DNA from: Planctomycetota bacterium
GTDB lineage: Bacteria; Planctomycetota; Phycisphaerae; UBA1845; PWPN01
Reading direction: 5' to 3'
Assembly: GCA_029550525.1 (NCBI GenBank)
Contig: JAKPHF010000077.1
Coordinates: forward strand, 434,001 to 498,000
Length of the DNA: 64,000 bases
Program-made: the position numbers and the translations under genes
Shown here: in pieces, positions 1-8,723 of the stretch
Layout of the letters: every line of letters starts with the position of its first letter
Position numbering within the stretch: the first letter of the stretch is position 1
Notes under the pieces: model-generated
Databases searched by the model: none
The model's input: only the letters and a program-made list of their open reading frames with translations
Told to the model about the DNA's origin: nothing

Positions 1-83
1 AACCGGCTCGGACCGGGTGTCGTAAGCCCGGTAATACCGAATCGACCGCCTCAGCGCGGACCGACACAACGGGAGTCAGACGA

Positions 84-1022
84 ATGGCGAAATACCTGGT
101 TACCGGCGGGGCGGGCTTTATCGGGTCTCACCTCGTCGAGCGGCTCGTCCGCGACGGCGAGTCGGTCCGCGTGCTCGACAACTTCGCCACCGGCCATCGC
201 CGGAACATCGCCCCGTTCCTGGACAAGATCGAACTGATCGAGGGCGATCTGCGCAACAAGTCCGACTGCGCCAAGGCCTGCGCGGGCGTGGAGATCGTCT
301 TTCACCAAGGGGCCGTCCCCTCGGTGCCCGTATCGGTCGAGAATCCCGTCACGTCGCACGAAGCGAATATCGACGGCACGTTCAACATTCTCATGGCCGC
401 CCGCGACGCCGGCGCCCGTCGCGTCATTTTCGCAGCCAGCAGCAGTGCCTACGGCGATCAACCCGAACTGCCCAAACGCGAGACGGCCCGGCCCGATCCG
501 CTCAGTCCCTATGCCGTCAACAAGCTGGTCGGCGAATACTACCTGAGCGTGTTTCACAAGTGTTACGGGCTCGAGACCATTTCGCTGCGCTATTTCAACG
601 TGTTCGGCCCGCGGCAGGATCCCAAGAGTCAGTATGCCGCCGCGATCCCCGCTTTCGTCACCGCGATCTTGCGCGATGAGCCGCCCACCGTCTATGGCGA
701 CGGTGAGCAGACCCGCGATTTCACCTACATCGAGAACGTCGTGCACGCCAACATGCTGGCGGCCAAGGCGCCCAAGCTCTCGGGCGAGGTGATCAACATC
801 GCTTGCGGCGAGCGCGTGTCGGTGAACCGCATCATCGCCGAGATCAACAAGCTGCTGGGCAAGAACGTTCCGTCGCGGCACGTGGCCGAGCGAGCCGGCG
901 ACATCAAGCATTCGCTGGCCGACATCTCGCTGGCCCGGCAGATCATCGGTTTCGAGCCGGTGGTCAACTTCGCCGAAGGGCTCAGGCGAGCCATCGACTG
1001 GTACAAGCACAATCTGGTGTGA
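84..1022 (+). CDS. NAD-dependent epimerase/dehydratase (nucleotide-sugar epimerase)
   Basis: This is an extended-SDR family enzyme, closest in motif content to UDP-sugar 4-epimerases, which act in the cytoplasm to supply sugars for surface polysaccharide. Visible motifs are the NAD-binding loop TGGAGFIGSHL (residues 7-17), VLDN at the end of the second strand, the SSSAYG serine cluster (119-124), the catalytic pair Tyr143/Lys147 in SPYAVNK, and RYFNVFGPRQ further on. Its 312 residues are normal for the family. The ATG has CGGGAG upstream. The next gene begins 54 bases downstream on the same strand. The family is certain; the exact sugar substrate cannot be read from the sequence. Confidence 0.93.
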   Translation: MAKYLVTGGAGFIGSHLVERLVRDGESVRVLDNFATGHRRNIAPFLDKIELIEGDLRNKSDCAKACAGVEIVFHQGAVPSVPVSVENPVTSHEANIDGTFNILMAARDAGARRVIFAASSSAYGDQPELPKRETARPDPLSPYAVNKLVGEYYLSVFHKCYGLETISLRYFNVFGPRQDPKSQYAAAIPAFVTAILRDEPPTVYGDGEQTRDFTYIENVVHANMLAAKAPKLSGEVINIACGERVSVNRIIAEINKLLGKNVPSRHVAERAGDIKHSLADISLARQIIGFEPVVNFAEGLRRAIDWYKHNLV

Positions 1023-1076
1023 CACGTCCGCAAACGGTATCGGCAGTGCTCAGTCGAGCCGGGTTGGGCAGACCCG

Positions 1077-1748
1077 GTGAACCTGGAAGACAACCGGCTT
1101 ACCCCCATGCGGCGATTCAGGCGGAACCGAGTTCCCCGGCGGCCGGAGTTCTGGCCTCGTGCCTGGCGACGCCATCCACTGGCGTTCGTGATCCTTCTGG
1201 CGGTCGCGGGCGTTCTCTCCTACCAGCGCGTCAAGACGCCGTTCGGCACCGACCACGAACGCTACCACAACCGGACGTTTACGTGCATCCACGTGGTGGA
1301 CGGCGACACGTTCGACATTGATGCCGTCGACGGCATGCGGGCCTCCACGCGTGTGCGGCTCTGGGGCGTGGACACGCCGGAAACCGTCAAGCCGGGCACA
1401 GCGCCCATGCACTTCGGTCCGGAAGCCTCGGTCTACGCCAAGTCGCGCCTGCTGGGTCAGCGCGTCCGCATCGTGCTCGCGCCCGACAGGACCCGCGACC
1501 GTTATGACCGCCTGCTCGCGTATGTCTACCCGCCGGACAGTCAGAGCACGCTCAACGAGGATCTGATCGAGCAGGGCTTTGCGTATGCCGATCCGCGATT
1601 TCCCCACCCCTGGCGAGAGCGCTTCCTGCAACTGGAGGAGCGGGCTCGCAAGGCCAAGGCCGGCCTGTGGGCGGCGGTTCGGCCGGAGCAGATGCCCGAG
1701 TGGCGACAGCGGATGGAGGGAAGAAGGAAAGACGCGGCGACGCGGTGA
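1077..1748 (+). CDS. membrane-anchored thermonuclease (SNase) family protein
   Basis: A 223-residue staphylococcal-nuclease-fold protein that would hydrolyse nucleic acids outside the cytoplasmic membrane. A basic N-terminus precedes one membrane segment (about residues 34-50), followed by the OB-fold nuclease domain. The expected active-site elements are VVDGDTFDI (73-81), RLWGVDTPE (Arg94, Glu102) and DRYDRLLAYVY (Arg145). The start is a GTG; the ATG ten codons later is an alternative. The C-terminus (GRRKDAATR) and stop are encoded by a short tandem repeat based on GACGCGGT, so the gene ends inside repetitive DNA, which continues into the heptamer array at 1778. Confidence 0.88.
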   Translation: MNLEDNRLTPMRRFRRNRVPRRPEFWPRAWRRHPLAFVILLAVAGVLSYQRVKTPFGTDHERYHNRTFTCIHVVDGDTFDIDAVDGMRASTRVRLWGVDTPETVKPGTAPMHFGPEASVYAKSRLLGQRVRIVLAPDRTRDRYDRLLAYVYPPDSQSTLNEDLIEQGFAYADPRFPHPWRERFLQLEERARKAKAGLWAAVRPEQMPEWRQRMEGRRKDAATR

Positions 1749-1757
1749 CGCGGTGAG
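1733..1757. repeat. GACGCGGT tandem repeat at the nuclease gene end
   Basis: Three near-identical octamers (GACGCGGC, GACGCGGT, GACGCGGT) run through the stop codon of the nuclease gene. A related fragment (GTGACGCAGCGACGCGGG) sits just past the stop of the rRNA methyltransferase gene at about 3069-3086. Confidence 0.7.
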
Positions 1758-1777
1758 GGGAGCGGACGCGGCCCCAC

Positions 1778-1805
1778 AACTGACCACTGGCAACTGACAA
1801 CTGAC
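1778..1805. repeat. heptamer array, AACTGAC family
   Basis: Four contiguous 7-base units (AACTGAC three times and CACTGGC once) fill most of the gap between the nuclease and rRNA methyltransferase genes. The 7-base period is exact. It resembles the short tandemly repeated repetitive (STRR) heptamers known from cyanobacteria. Confidence 0.85.
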
Positions 1806-1849
1806 CAGCCCCGCTTGCAATGCCCGCCTGCCGGGGCAAAGATAGTCAG

Positions 1850-3067
1850 ATGCGCGATCACGCTCAGCCCGCCGTTTCAACCGCTCCGCCGCCGCAGCAC
1901 ACCGGCCCGCATCCGTGGGTGCGCCTGCGATCGGCCAGTTCACACCCGTTCATCTACAAGCGGATGTTGGCCGGCGCGGACCCAGCCGCGCGTTCCGGCG
2001 ACGTCGTCGCCGTCTACGATCGCCAGGATCGTCTGTTCGGACACGGTTTGTATCATGCCCGTTCGCAGATTGCCGTCCGCATGCTGTCCCACGGGCCTCG
2101 ACCGATCGACGAATCCTTCTTCCGGGAACGGCTGGGCCAGGCCATCGCATGGCGTGAGCGGCTGTTCCGCAACGACGACAAGACGAACGTCTACCGGCTG
2201 GTGCACGCCGAGGGCGACGGGCTGAGCGGGTTGATCGTCGAACGCTATGCCGAGTGGATTGCGATTGAGCTCTTCTCGTTGGGGATGTATCGGCAGATCG
2301 AACTGATCCGGCAAGTGCTGACGGAGTTGACCGGAATCAACCGCTTCGTCGTGCGGGCTGACGACCGCGTCGAGCAGATGGAGGGATTCCACGTCGCGCC
2401 CGAGCTGTCCGATGCCGTGCCTCCCACGCTGGAGATCGCCGAGTCGGGCCTGCGCTTCCGAGTCGATCTTCGCGGCGGGCACAAGACGGGCTTTTTCGCC
2501 GATCAACGCGAAAACCGCCGGCGGCTGGCGAGTCTGGCCAGCGGGGCCGACCTGCTGGACGTTTGCTGCTACACCGGCGGGTTTGGACTCTATGCCAAGA
2601 CGCTCGGCGCTGCGAACGCGGTTACCGGCGTCGATCTGGACGAGAATGCGGTTGAACTGGCCAAGCGCAACGCCAAACTGAATCAACAGCGCATCAAGTA
2701 CGTTCACGCCGACGCGTTCAGCTACCTGCGGCAGATGCAGACGTCGGGTCACCGTTACGACGTTGTCGTGCTCGATCCGCCCAAATTCGTCAGTAACCGC
2801 GACGAGTTCGCCGATGGGGCGCGCAAGTACGGCGATCTCAACACGCTGGGCATGACCGTGGTCAAGCCGGGCGGTCTCCTGGTGACCTGTTCGTGCTCGG
2901 GTTCGGTCTCGCGCCTGGCGTTCCTCGATATCGTCAAGGCTTCCGCGAACCGGGCCGGCCGGTCACTGCAAATCGTCGATCAGACCGGTGCCGGGCCGGA
3001 TCACCCGGTGATGGCCAACTGTCCCGAAAGCGAATATCTCAAGGTCGTCTGGGCGCGAGTGATGTGA
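1850..3067 (+). CDS. rlmI: class I rRNA large-subunit methyltransferase (RlmI-like)
   Basis: SAM-dependent cytosine-C5 methyltransferase expected to modify 23S rRNA. An N-terminal PUA domain starts around SASSHPFIYKRM and includes DRLFGHGLYH. It is followed by a central domain and a Rossmann methyltransferase domain with the SAM loop DVCCYTGGFGLYA, the acidic GVDLDENAV, and the catalytic VLDPPKF near residue 310, then TCSCSG containing the active cysteine region. An upstream ATG at 1820 would add ten residues; the later ATG is preferred on domain boundaries, but neither has a strong ribosome binding site. At 405 residues the length fits RlmI. The family is secure; the target base is inferred. 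Confidence 0.9.
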   Translation: MRDHAQPAVSTAPPPQHTGPHPWVRLRSASSHPFIYKRMLAGADPAARSGDVVAVYDRQDRLFGHGLYHARSQIAVRMLSHGPRPIDESFFRERLGQAIAWRERLFRNDDKTNVYRLVHAEGDGLSGLIVERYAEWIAIELFSLGMYRQIELIRQVLTELTGINRFVVRADDRVEQMEGFHVAPELSDAVPPTLEIAESGLRFRVDLRGGHKTGFFADQRENRRRLASLASGADLLDVCCYTGGFGLYAKTLGAANAVTGVDLDENAVELAKRNAKLNQQRIKYVHADAFSYLRQMQTSGHRYDVVVLDPPKFVSNRDEFADGARKYGDLNTLGMTVVKPGGLLVTCSCSGSVSRLAFLDIVKASANRAGRSLQIVDQTGAGPDHPVMANCPESEYLKVVWARVM

Positions 3068-3125
3068 AGTGACGCAGCGACGCGGGTGGGTATCCGTGCC
3101 GGTTTTTGTGTATCATTCCAGGCAG

Positions 3126-4097
3126 ATGAGTACGCCCGCAATCCAGATCAGTCGTTATCACGCCTTCGGGCATTACCTGCGCCGGCGGTTCGGCTGCCGG
3201 GTGCACAAAATTACGCTGCACGCGGGGATGAGCTGCCCCAACCGCGACGGCACGCGGGCGTTCGGGGGCTGCACGTTCTGCAACAACACCGGCTTCAGCC
3301 CACCCGCCCGGCTGGCTCCGGAAGCGATTCGGGCCCAGATGCTCGCCGGCATGGAGTCGGCTCGCCGCCGCGTGCGGGCCACCAAGTTCATCGCGTACTT
3401 TCAGGCTTATTCCAACACGCACGCGCCGGTGGAGGAACTCGCCCGACTCTACGAGCAGGCGTGGTGTTCTCCGGATGTGGTCGGCCTTTCGATCGGCACG
3501 CGGCCCGATTGCGTGGATGCAGCCAAGATCGACCTGCTGGCTGAGCACGCGCGGCGGGGCGAGGTGTGGATCGAGTACGGTCTGCAAAGCGCGCACGACA
3601 AGACGCTGCAACTGGTGAATCGCGCGCACACCTATGATGAGTTCGTCAGCGCGGTGAAACTGACTGCCGGCCGGGGCATCCGCATCTGCGTGCACACCAT
3701 CCTCGGCCTGCCCGGTGAAACGCCAGAGATGATGCTCGAAACCCATCGACGCATCGCCGAACTGCCGATCGACGGCATCAAGATTCACCTCTTGCACATC
3801 ATGCGCGACACGGTGATGGCGCGTCAGTACGAGCGGGGCGAGATCCCGCTGCTGTCACGCGAGGAGTATGTCAGCCTGGTCTGCGACGTGATCGAACTCC
3901 TGCCGCCGGAGATGGTGATTCAGCGGATGCACGCCGATGCTCCGGCCGACGTGCTGATCGCGCCGCAGTGGTGTCTGGACAAGTCGGGTGTGCTCAACGA
4001 CATCCGCAGCGAGCTGGTCCGCCGCGACAGTTGGCAGGGCAAGGCACGAGGCGAGTCGCTGGCGCGATTGGCGGCGTTAATGACGAAGCCCGAATGA
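3126..4097 (+). CDS. radical SAM protein, TIGR01212/YhcC-YtqA type
   Basis: Radical SAM enzyme of a widespread family whose substrate is not well established. The cluster-binding cysteines are in CPNRDGTRAFGGCTFC near the N-terminus, where the spacing is longer than the classical CxxxCxxC, as is usual here. GLSIGTRPDCVD, EYGLQSAHDKTLQLVNRAH and HTILGLPGET are further family motifs. A GTG at 3069 opens the frame earlier, but family alignments start at MSTPAIQ. The stop codon (4095-4097) lies within the third unit of a heptamer array, and the last few residues (MTKPE) are array-encoded. It converges on the corrinoid reactivation gene. Confidence 0.9.
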   Translation: MSTPAIQISRYHAFGHYLRRRFGCRVHKITLHAGMSCPNRDGTRAFGGCTFCNNTGFSPPARLAPEAIRAQMLAGMESARRRVRATKFIAYFQAYSNTHAPVEELARLYEQAWCSPDVVGLSIGTRPDCVDAAKIDLLAEHARRGEVWIEYGLQSAHDKTLQLVNRAHTYDEFVSAVKLTAGRGIRICVHTILGLPGETPEMMLETHRRIAELPIDGIKIHLLHIMRDTVMARQYERGEIPLLSREEYVSLVCDVIELLPPEMVIQRMHADAPADVLIAPQWCLDKSGVLNDIRSELVRRDSWQGKARGESLARLAALMTKPE

Positions 4098-4120
4098 CGA
4101 ATGACGAAATCAGAATGACG
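4079..4120. repeat. heptamer array, AATGACG family, containing a stop codon
   Basis: Six contiguous 7-base units (AATGACG four times, plus AAGCCCG and AAATCAG) run across the 3' end of the radical SAM gene. The TGA stop is inside unit three. Confidence 0.88.
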
Positions 4121-4154
4121 AATGGCTCGCGCGGCAGTGCTTGCCTGCGCTCTG

Positions 4155-4175
4155 GCTCATAGCTCAAAGCTCTTT
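4155..4175. repeat. heptamer array, GCTCATA family
   Basis: Three 7-base units, GCTCATA, GCTCAAA and GCTCTTT, lie directly against the stop codon of the minus-strand reactivation gene, which ends at 4176. Together with 4079-4120 they fill the convergent junction. The same family occurs at 24641-24668. Confidence 0.75.
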
Positions 4176-4889
4176 TCATCTTCGCATGTGACAGGTGGTC
4201 AGATCGCACCACTGGCAGGGCACACCGTGTGCTTCGACTTGGTTGCTCGGGCCGATGCCGATCAGGCCGGAGACGCTCTTGAGCGGCTGCATGATCATGG
4301 TCGGTAGCAGCTTGACCCCCAGCGGCCGCGTGTTGACCATCGCGAAAAGCGAAATCTGTTCGTCGAGCGACAGGCCGCAATAGCCGGGGCTGAACGGCGG
4401 AGTGAGTGCCTCTTCCGGGTTGGCGTCTTCGAAGTAGATGATATCGGCGAGAGCATCGACGGCGGCGTCGGCGGCAGCAGAGCCAATGGCGTTGAGAATG
4501 TAGCCTTCGAGCCGGGCCCCCTTGCGAAGGCGCTCATCGGCCATTCGCTCGATGTCGTCACCGACGGTGGTGACGAAGGCCGCCACTCGCGTGGCCGGCT
4601 TGAGGAAACCGGCGATGGGACCGCGAATCGGTGGGCACTGGGCCAGCACCAATTCGGTGTCGGTCATGCGAGTTACGGGGTATACGGCATACGTTCCGCG
4701 AGCCCGAATGGCCGACGCGCTGTGCTCGATGAGGGTCTCGACCAGAGCCCGGTGTTCGGGTCGCAGCTTGCCTTCCTTACCGCACCCCATCATGCGGAGG
4801 ACCTCGTCGGTCTCGACGCGAACATCAAGTTCGATCACCCGTCCGTCCGTCTGATTCATGGAGACCGAGCCCGTCCGTTCCATCTGCAT
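4176..4889 (-). CDS. MetH-type corrinoid reactivation domain protein
   Basis: Stand-alone homologue of the activation domain of B12-dependent methionine synthase, about 237 residues. Such proteins are thought to bind SAM and restore oxidised cob(II)alamin to a methylated form. Visible features are VGDDIERMADERLRKGARL in the helical part, PPFSPGYCGLSLDEQ (equivalent of the activation-domain PGY segment), and a C-terminal three-cysteine motif PCQWCDLTTCHMRR that could hold a metal or Fe-S cluster. It starts four bases after the methyltransferase gene and has no clear ribosome binding site, suggesting translational coupling. ATGs at 4883 and 4859 are alternative starts. The operon partners strongly support a role in corrinoid reactivation; this is inference. 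Confidence 0.8.
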   Translation of the reverse strand: MQMERTGSVSMNQTDGRVIELDVRVETDEVLRMMGCGKEGKLRPEHRALVETLIEHSASAIRARGTYAVYPVTRMTDTELVLAQCPPIRGPIAGFLKPATRVAAFVTTVGDDIERMADERLRKGARLEGYILNAIGSAAADAAVDALADIIYFEDANPEEALTPPFSPGYCGLSLDEQISLFAMVNTRPLGVKLLPTMIMQPLKSVSGLIGIGPSNQVEAHGVPCQWCDLTTCHMRR

Positions 4890-4893
4890 TCGA

Positions 4894-6051
4894 TCATTTG
4901 ATTGGCCGGGAACGTGCCGCCTCCACCATGGCCTTCACGTTTTCCACGGGCGAGAATGAATCCACTTCACAGCCGGGCATGACGCATGCGGTGGTATGCG
5001 GAAGCGTGGAGTCGATGAACTCCCGCACCGCGTTTCGAACCTCGTCCGCGGTACCGTGGCAGGCCATCTGCGTAGTGGGCGAATTCATGGCGCAGGATTT
5101 GCCTTTCAACAATTCCGCGACCTGTCCGCACCACTGCGGCCATTCGATGTCCTGGCCATAATAGGGCATATCGTATTGAATGCCCTTAACGCCCGGCATG
5201 TCACGAATCAATTCTAGTGCTCGGGGTAGATTGCGGCCACAATGGTGCCAGAAAACGTAGGGGAACACGTCCTTGACCTTTTCGGCGAAGATTCGGTCCA
5301 CGTAGCCGAATTGGTCCAGGTGCTTGGGACCCCAGGTTCGGGCGCCGCCGAAGAGGCACACGAACTGGCAGCCGTTTTTGGCCGCGAAATCGCGGTAGAA
5401 CTCGAGGGATTCGAGCCGCTCTTTGAGGCACAGCTCGAGGTAGTGGCGGGTCTTTTCCGGCTCGGTGATCATCCATCGCTGGAAGTTCTGGACCTCGACG
5501 ATGGTTTCGGCGTAGTTGGTGGGGGTGGCAAAGCCGACGATGACCGGCACCTGGCGGTCCATCTTCTCCTGGAACTCCAGGAGCTGGAGCATGTGGGGCG
5601 TGTAGTGCGTGACCGCCCGCGAGTCGTTTACATACTTTTCGTACGCCCGCGTCTCGTACAGGGCGATGGCCTCGTCGAGCGTGCGGGCGATCGGTTTGAA
5701 CATGAGGTAGTCTTTCTCACCGCGGTGGATGAAATGCTCGGAACGCTTCTCGGGGGGGATGAAGTTTTCGATCTGGTGGCTGATGTCCACGTACATCCAG
5801 ATGGCGTCGAGCCGCAGGTCCGCCCAGGTCTTGATGCACGCGTCGGTGGTCTTGTCGACGTCGTTGTAGATCTCCTGGTGCGAGTAACCGGCGTAGGTGA
5901 TCTGCCAGTAGTCGAGTTCCGGAGCGACCGGGACGTAATCCGTGCGTTCGAGTCGCAGGGCGGCCGCCATTCGCTCCCAGTGTGACATCTCGCCGACGGG
6001 AGCGAGTTTGCCTTTCAACCGACTGACCCATTCATCGACGATCTTGCTCAT
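4894..6051 (-). CDS. URO-D fold corrinoid-dependent methyltransferase (MtaA/CmuA-like)
   Basis: A 385-residue TIM-barrel protein of the uroporphyrinogen decarboxylase superfamily, in the branch that moves methyl groups to or from a corrinoid protein using zinc. The likely zinc ligands are the His-x-Cys of WHHCGRN and the C-terminal Cys of MPGCEVD, which match the H-x-C-x(n)-C pattern of MtaA/CmuA-type enzymes. The ATG at 6051 is chosen because GGAG lies at good distance; an in-frame upstream extension has no family similarity. It lies between the corrinoid protein and reactivation genes. The methyl donor is unknown; methoxylated aromatics or other methylated compounds are plausible. True heme-pathway HemE is unlikely given the context. 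Confidence 0.85.
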   Translation of the reverse strand: MSKIVDEWVSRLKGKLAPVGEMSHWERMAAALRLERTDYVPVAPELDYWQITYAGYSHQEIYNDVDKTTDACIKTWADLRLDAIWMYVDISHQIENFIPPEKRSEHFIHRGEKDYLMFKPIARTLDEAIALYETRAYEKYVNDSRAVTHYTPHMLQLLEFQEKMDRQVPVIVGFATPTNYAETIVEVQNFQRWMITEPEKTRHYLELCLKERLESLEFYRDFAAKNGCQFVCLFGGARTWGPKHLDQFGYVDRIFAEKVKDVFPYVFWHHCGRNLPRALELIRDMPGVKGIQYDMPYYGQDIEWPQWCGQVAELLKGKSCAMNSPTTQMACHGTADEVRNAVREFIDSTLPHTTACVMPGCEVDSFSPVENVKAMVEAARSRPIK

Positions 6052-6151
6052 GATTCCGCTCCGCAGAAGATGAGAAAAGCGGAATGGGGAACAGAGGAAG
6101 GTATCTCGCGATCCGCACTCCCCGGTTCTCCGTTTACTCGCTCTCCGTCCG

Positions 6152-6799
6152 TTACGCAATCCCCAGCAGTCGCTTGATCTTCTCCACGCCCTTCCAGGCG
6201 TCGTCGCTGGCGTCGTCGGCGCCCATGCGGCGGGCGGCCTCGGCGTCCACGGCGGGGCCGCCGCAGATGATCTTCACCTTGTCGCGCAGGCCGGCCTTGG
6301 TGATGGCTTCCACGGTCTTGGCGGTGTGCATGAACGTTGAGGTCATGTACGTGCCCAGGCCGACCACCTGCGGGTTGTGCTTGCGGATGCCTTCGACGAA
6401 CGCTTCGTCGTTGAGATCCTCGCCCAGGTCCACCACCTCGAACCCACTGGCTTCAAACACGGGCATGGCGACCTGCTTGCCCACGGTGTGAACGTCGCCG
6501 TGAATGTTGCCCATGATGATCTTGCCCAGCACGTGAGTGCGGTCGGCGGCCAGCAGCGGACGGACCACGTCGAGGCCGGCGAAGTACACGTCGCAGGCCA
6601 CGAGCACCTCGGGCATGAACATGTCGCCGCTGTTGAACTTCTTGCCCACTTCCCGCATGCCGGCGGACAGCCCCTCGTTCAGGACCTTGGCGGGTGCCAT
6701 TCCCTGGTCGAGAGCCGAGCGAGTCAGGGGAACCACGCCGGCGAGGTCGAGGTTCTCCACTGCGGCCGACAACTGGCTCAAGATCTCCGTTTCGCTCAT
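6152..6799 (-). CDS. corrinoid (cobalamin-binding) protein of a methyltransferase system
   Basis: A 215-residue MtaC/MtbC-type carrier of the methyl group on a corrinoid. The N-terminal helical cap domain covers about residues 1-85 and contains the GDMFMPEVL segment. The Rossmann-like B12 domain contains the base-off ligand motif DVHTVG (DxHxxG), then GLGTYMTST and CGGPAVDAEAARRMGAD. Length is typical of the family. The ATG at 6799 has GAGAGG eight bases upstream. It is the first gene of a three-gene set with the methyltransferase and reactivation protein, 100 bases upstream of the former. Confidence 0.93.
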   Translation of the reverse strand: MSETEILSQLSAAVENLDLAGVVPLTRSALDQGMAPAKVLNEGLSAGMREVGKKFNSGDMFMPEVLVACDVYFAGLDVVRPLLAADRTHVLGKIIMGNIHGDVHTVGKQVAMPVFEASGFEVVDLGEDLNDEAFVEGIRKHNPQVVGLGTYMTSTFMHTAKTVEAITKAGLRDKVKIICGGPAVDAEAARRMGADDASDDAWKGVEKIKRLLGIA

Positions 6800-6962
6800 G
6801 GTCGATTGCCTCTCACGTACGCCTTTCAATGCCGGACGCGACGGTCCGGCGGACGACGGAACTCGGCTGTATGTGTCCTCTTCCGAGTTCGGGTGCGATG
6901 GCCCCGGGTGACGCGGAATCCGGGGAAGCTCCCCCGAACGCTGGTCACCGGCGGCCCGGAAC

Positions 6963-8723
6963 TCAATCCTCCGGCAGCGGCTGGTCCTTCGTTTCCGGCG
7001 CGAACAGGACCACGACCAGGCCCACCAGATAGATGAAGATCATCACGAACGAGCCGTACCGGATGGCCAGTTCCGCATTGTTGATGGCACTGGGCAGCAG
7101 CGGTAACGTCAGCGTCCCCGCCATGAACAAGCCCTTCAGGCTGCTCTTGATCGGGTTGAGCAGGGCGGCCAGGAATCGGCCCACGTTATAGCAGAAGCCG
7201 ACGCCGGTCGAACGCAGCCGGGTGGGGAATAGCTCGGGGAAGTAGATCGCATAGCCGCCGAACGGCCCGAGCGTCACGAACCCGACAATGGGGGCCAGCA
7301 CGTACGCTTCCACGATGGTGTCGGCGAACAGGAACGTGTAACTCACGACGACGAAGGCCAGGGCGAAAAAGATAGCGAACGCCGGTCGTCGGCCCATCCT
7401 CAGCGAGAGCACGGTGTAGGCCGAGATGCCGAAGAACGCGCCCAATTGCTGGAGGAAGAACGCGTAGGAGACGAACTGCTCGCGTTTCTCGGGCGAGTAC
7501 ATCTTGCCGATGAGCCGATTGAGTTCGGGCGTGAAGAACCCGACGCCCCACAAGCCGCCCACGCCGACCACGCCCAGCAGCAGGCCGATGATGGCTCGCT
7601 TGCGCCACCGTGCATCGGCGAGCAATCCGGCGTAGGACGAGTGCTTGCGGGTGATGCCGGCGGCTTTCTCGGCCAGCCACTTGGCCCGGGCTTCCCGCCA
7701 TTTTTCAGGCTCTTTGAGCTTGAGGAAGACGAAGACGGCGATCAGGCCGGGCAGGGCCCCGACGAAAAAGAGCCATCGCCAGCCCAGGACGGGCAGGATG
7801 AGAGCGGCCAGAACCGCTGCCAGCATGTTCCCCACGGCTGACAGGGCCTGCAGTGCGCCAAGAGCGGCCGGCCGAGCCCGATCGGGCATGCTTTCGGCAA
7901 CGAGTGCCGCTCCGGCCGCGAATTCTCCGCCGACACCCAACGCGGTCATGAACCGGAACACGTTGAACCAGAACTCGTCGTGCACCAAGCCATTCAGACC
8001 GGTGAAAAGAGAGTACGTCAGGATGGTGACGGCCATGGTCTTGGCCCGCCCGAGCGAGTCGCCCACCCAGCCGAAGAACAGTCCCCCGATGGCCCAGCCG
8101 AGCACGAAGATCATCGTGCTGTGGTCGCCCGCCTGATCGGCGCGGGTCTTGGCCAGTTCCTGGCCGAGGTAGCGGGCGAGTGTGGCCTTGGGAATGGCGC
8201 CGCCATGCTGGTCCAACAGCTTGGCCGCGGCCTCGTCCGACAGCCCGCCCTTGCTGACGAGTTGGTCCATGGTCTGCTTGTCGTAGACATCCGCCTCGAC
8301 CGAGACTTCCTTGAGCCGGGCGGAGCCCATCTCCACGAACGTGGGAGTAAGCAGATCGTAGCCGATGACGGCGGCGAGGCCCCGGCGGGTGATGCTTTCG
8401 CGCGGCTGGCCGTTGGAGTCGGTCATCGCTCGCTGCGCCTGCTCGGCCGTGAGCAGACCCTTTTCAACCATCCCGCTGACCTCGGCCGCCGTGAAGGTGC
8501 TCCCGGGCACCCCTTCCAGTCGCTCGAGCCCCGGCACGACCGGATCGAATTTGAGCACGTCCTGCATGGCCGGGCCGCGGCCCAGGTTGAAGAACTGCTG
8601 ATCCATGGTGTCGAACATCCAGCCCATGGAGGCGATGATCAGCACCCACCAGTGATAGCCGCTCAGCCCGCGATACCAGGGGAGCGGTTTGCCATTGAGC
8701 GAATCGGGATTCGAGTCGGTCAT
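6963..8723 (-). CDS. MFS transporter with a large insertion after the first membrane helix
   Basis: Major facilitator superfamily secondary transporter of 586 residues, longer than the usual 400-450. Helix 1 (YHWWVLIIASMGWMFD) is followed by roughly 150 extra residues before helix 2 (MIFVLGWAIGGLFFGWV). The cytoplasmic loop signature GWVGDSLGRAKTM comes next, then PDRARPAALG and further helices to the end. The insertion would lie in the first outward-facing loop and holds two helical pieces, FTAAEVSGMVEKGLLTAEQA and GGLSDEAAAKLLDQHGG. The ATG at 8723 has AGGTG upstream; a GTG at 8732 is less likely. It is 163 bases upstream of the corrinoid gene in the same direction, so it may import that system's substrate (inference). 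Confidence 0.88.
   Translation of the reverse strand: MTDSNPDSLNGKPLPWYRGLSGYHWWVLIIASMGWMFDTMDQQFFNLGRGPAMQDVLKFDPVVPGLERLEGVPGSTFTAAEVSGMVEKGLLTAEQAQRAMTDSNGQPRESITRRGLAAVIGYDLLTPTFVEMGSARLKEVSVEADVYDKQTMDQLVSKGGLSDEAAAKLLDQHGGAIPKATLARYLGQELAKTRADQAGDHSTMIFVLGWAIGGLFFGWVGDSLGRAKTMAVTILTYSLFTGLNGLVHDEFWFNVFRFMTALGVGGEFAAGAALVAESMPDRARPAALGALQALSAVGNMLAAVLAALILPVLGWRWLFFVGALPGLIAVFVFLKLKEPEKWREARAKWLAEKAAGITRKHSSYAGLLADARWRKRAIIGLLLGVVGVGGLWGVGFFTPELNRLIGKMYSPEKREQFVSYAFFLQQLGAFFGISAYTVLSLRMGRRPAFAIFFALAFVVVSYTFLFADTIVEAYVLAPIVGFVTLGPFGGYAIYFPELFPTRLRSTGVGFCYNVGRFLAALLNPIKSSLKGLFMAGTLTLPLLPSAINNAELAIRYGSFVMIFIYLVGLVVVLFAPETKDQPLPED

Noticed and set aside
3126..4097. Radical SAM protein as a hydrogenase maturase (HydE or HydG).
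   Set aside because: The cysteine spacing and flanking motifs match the TIGR01212/YhcC family, and the gene is 7 kb from the hydrogenase operon.
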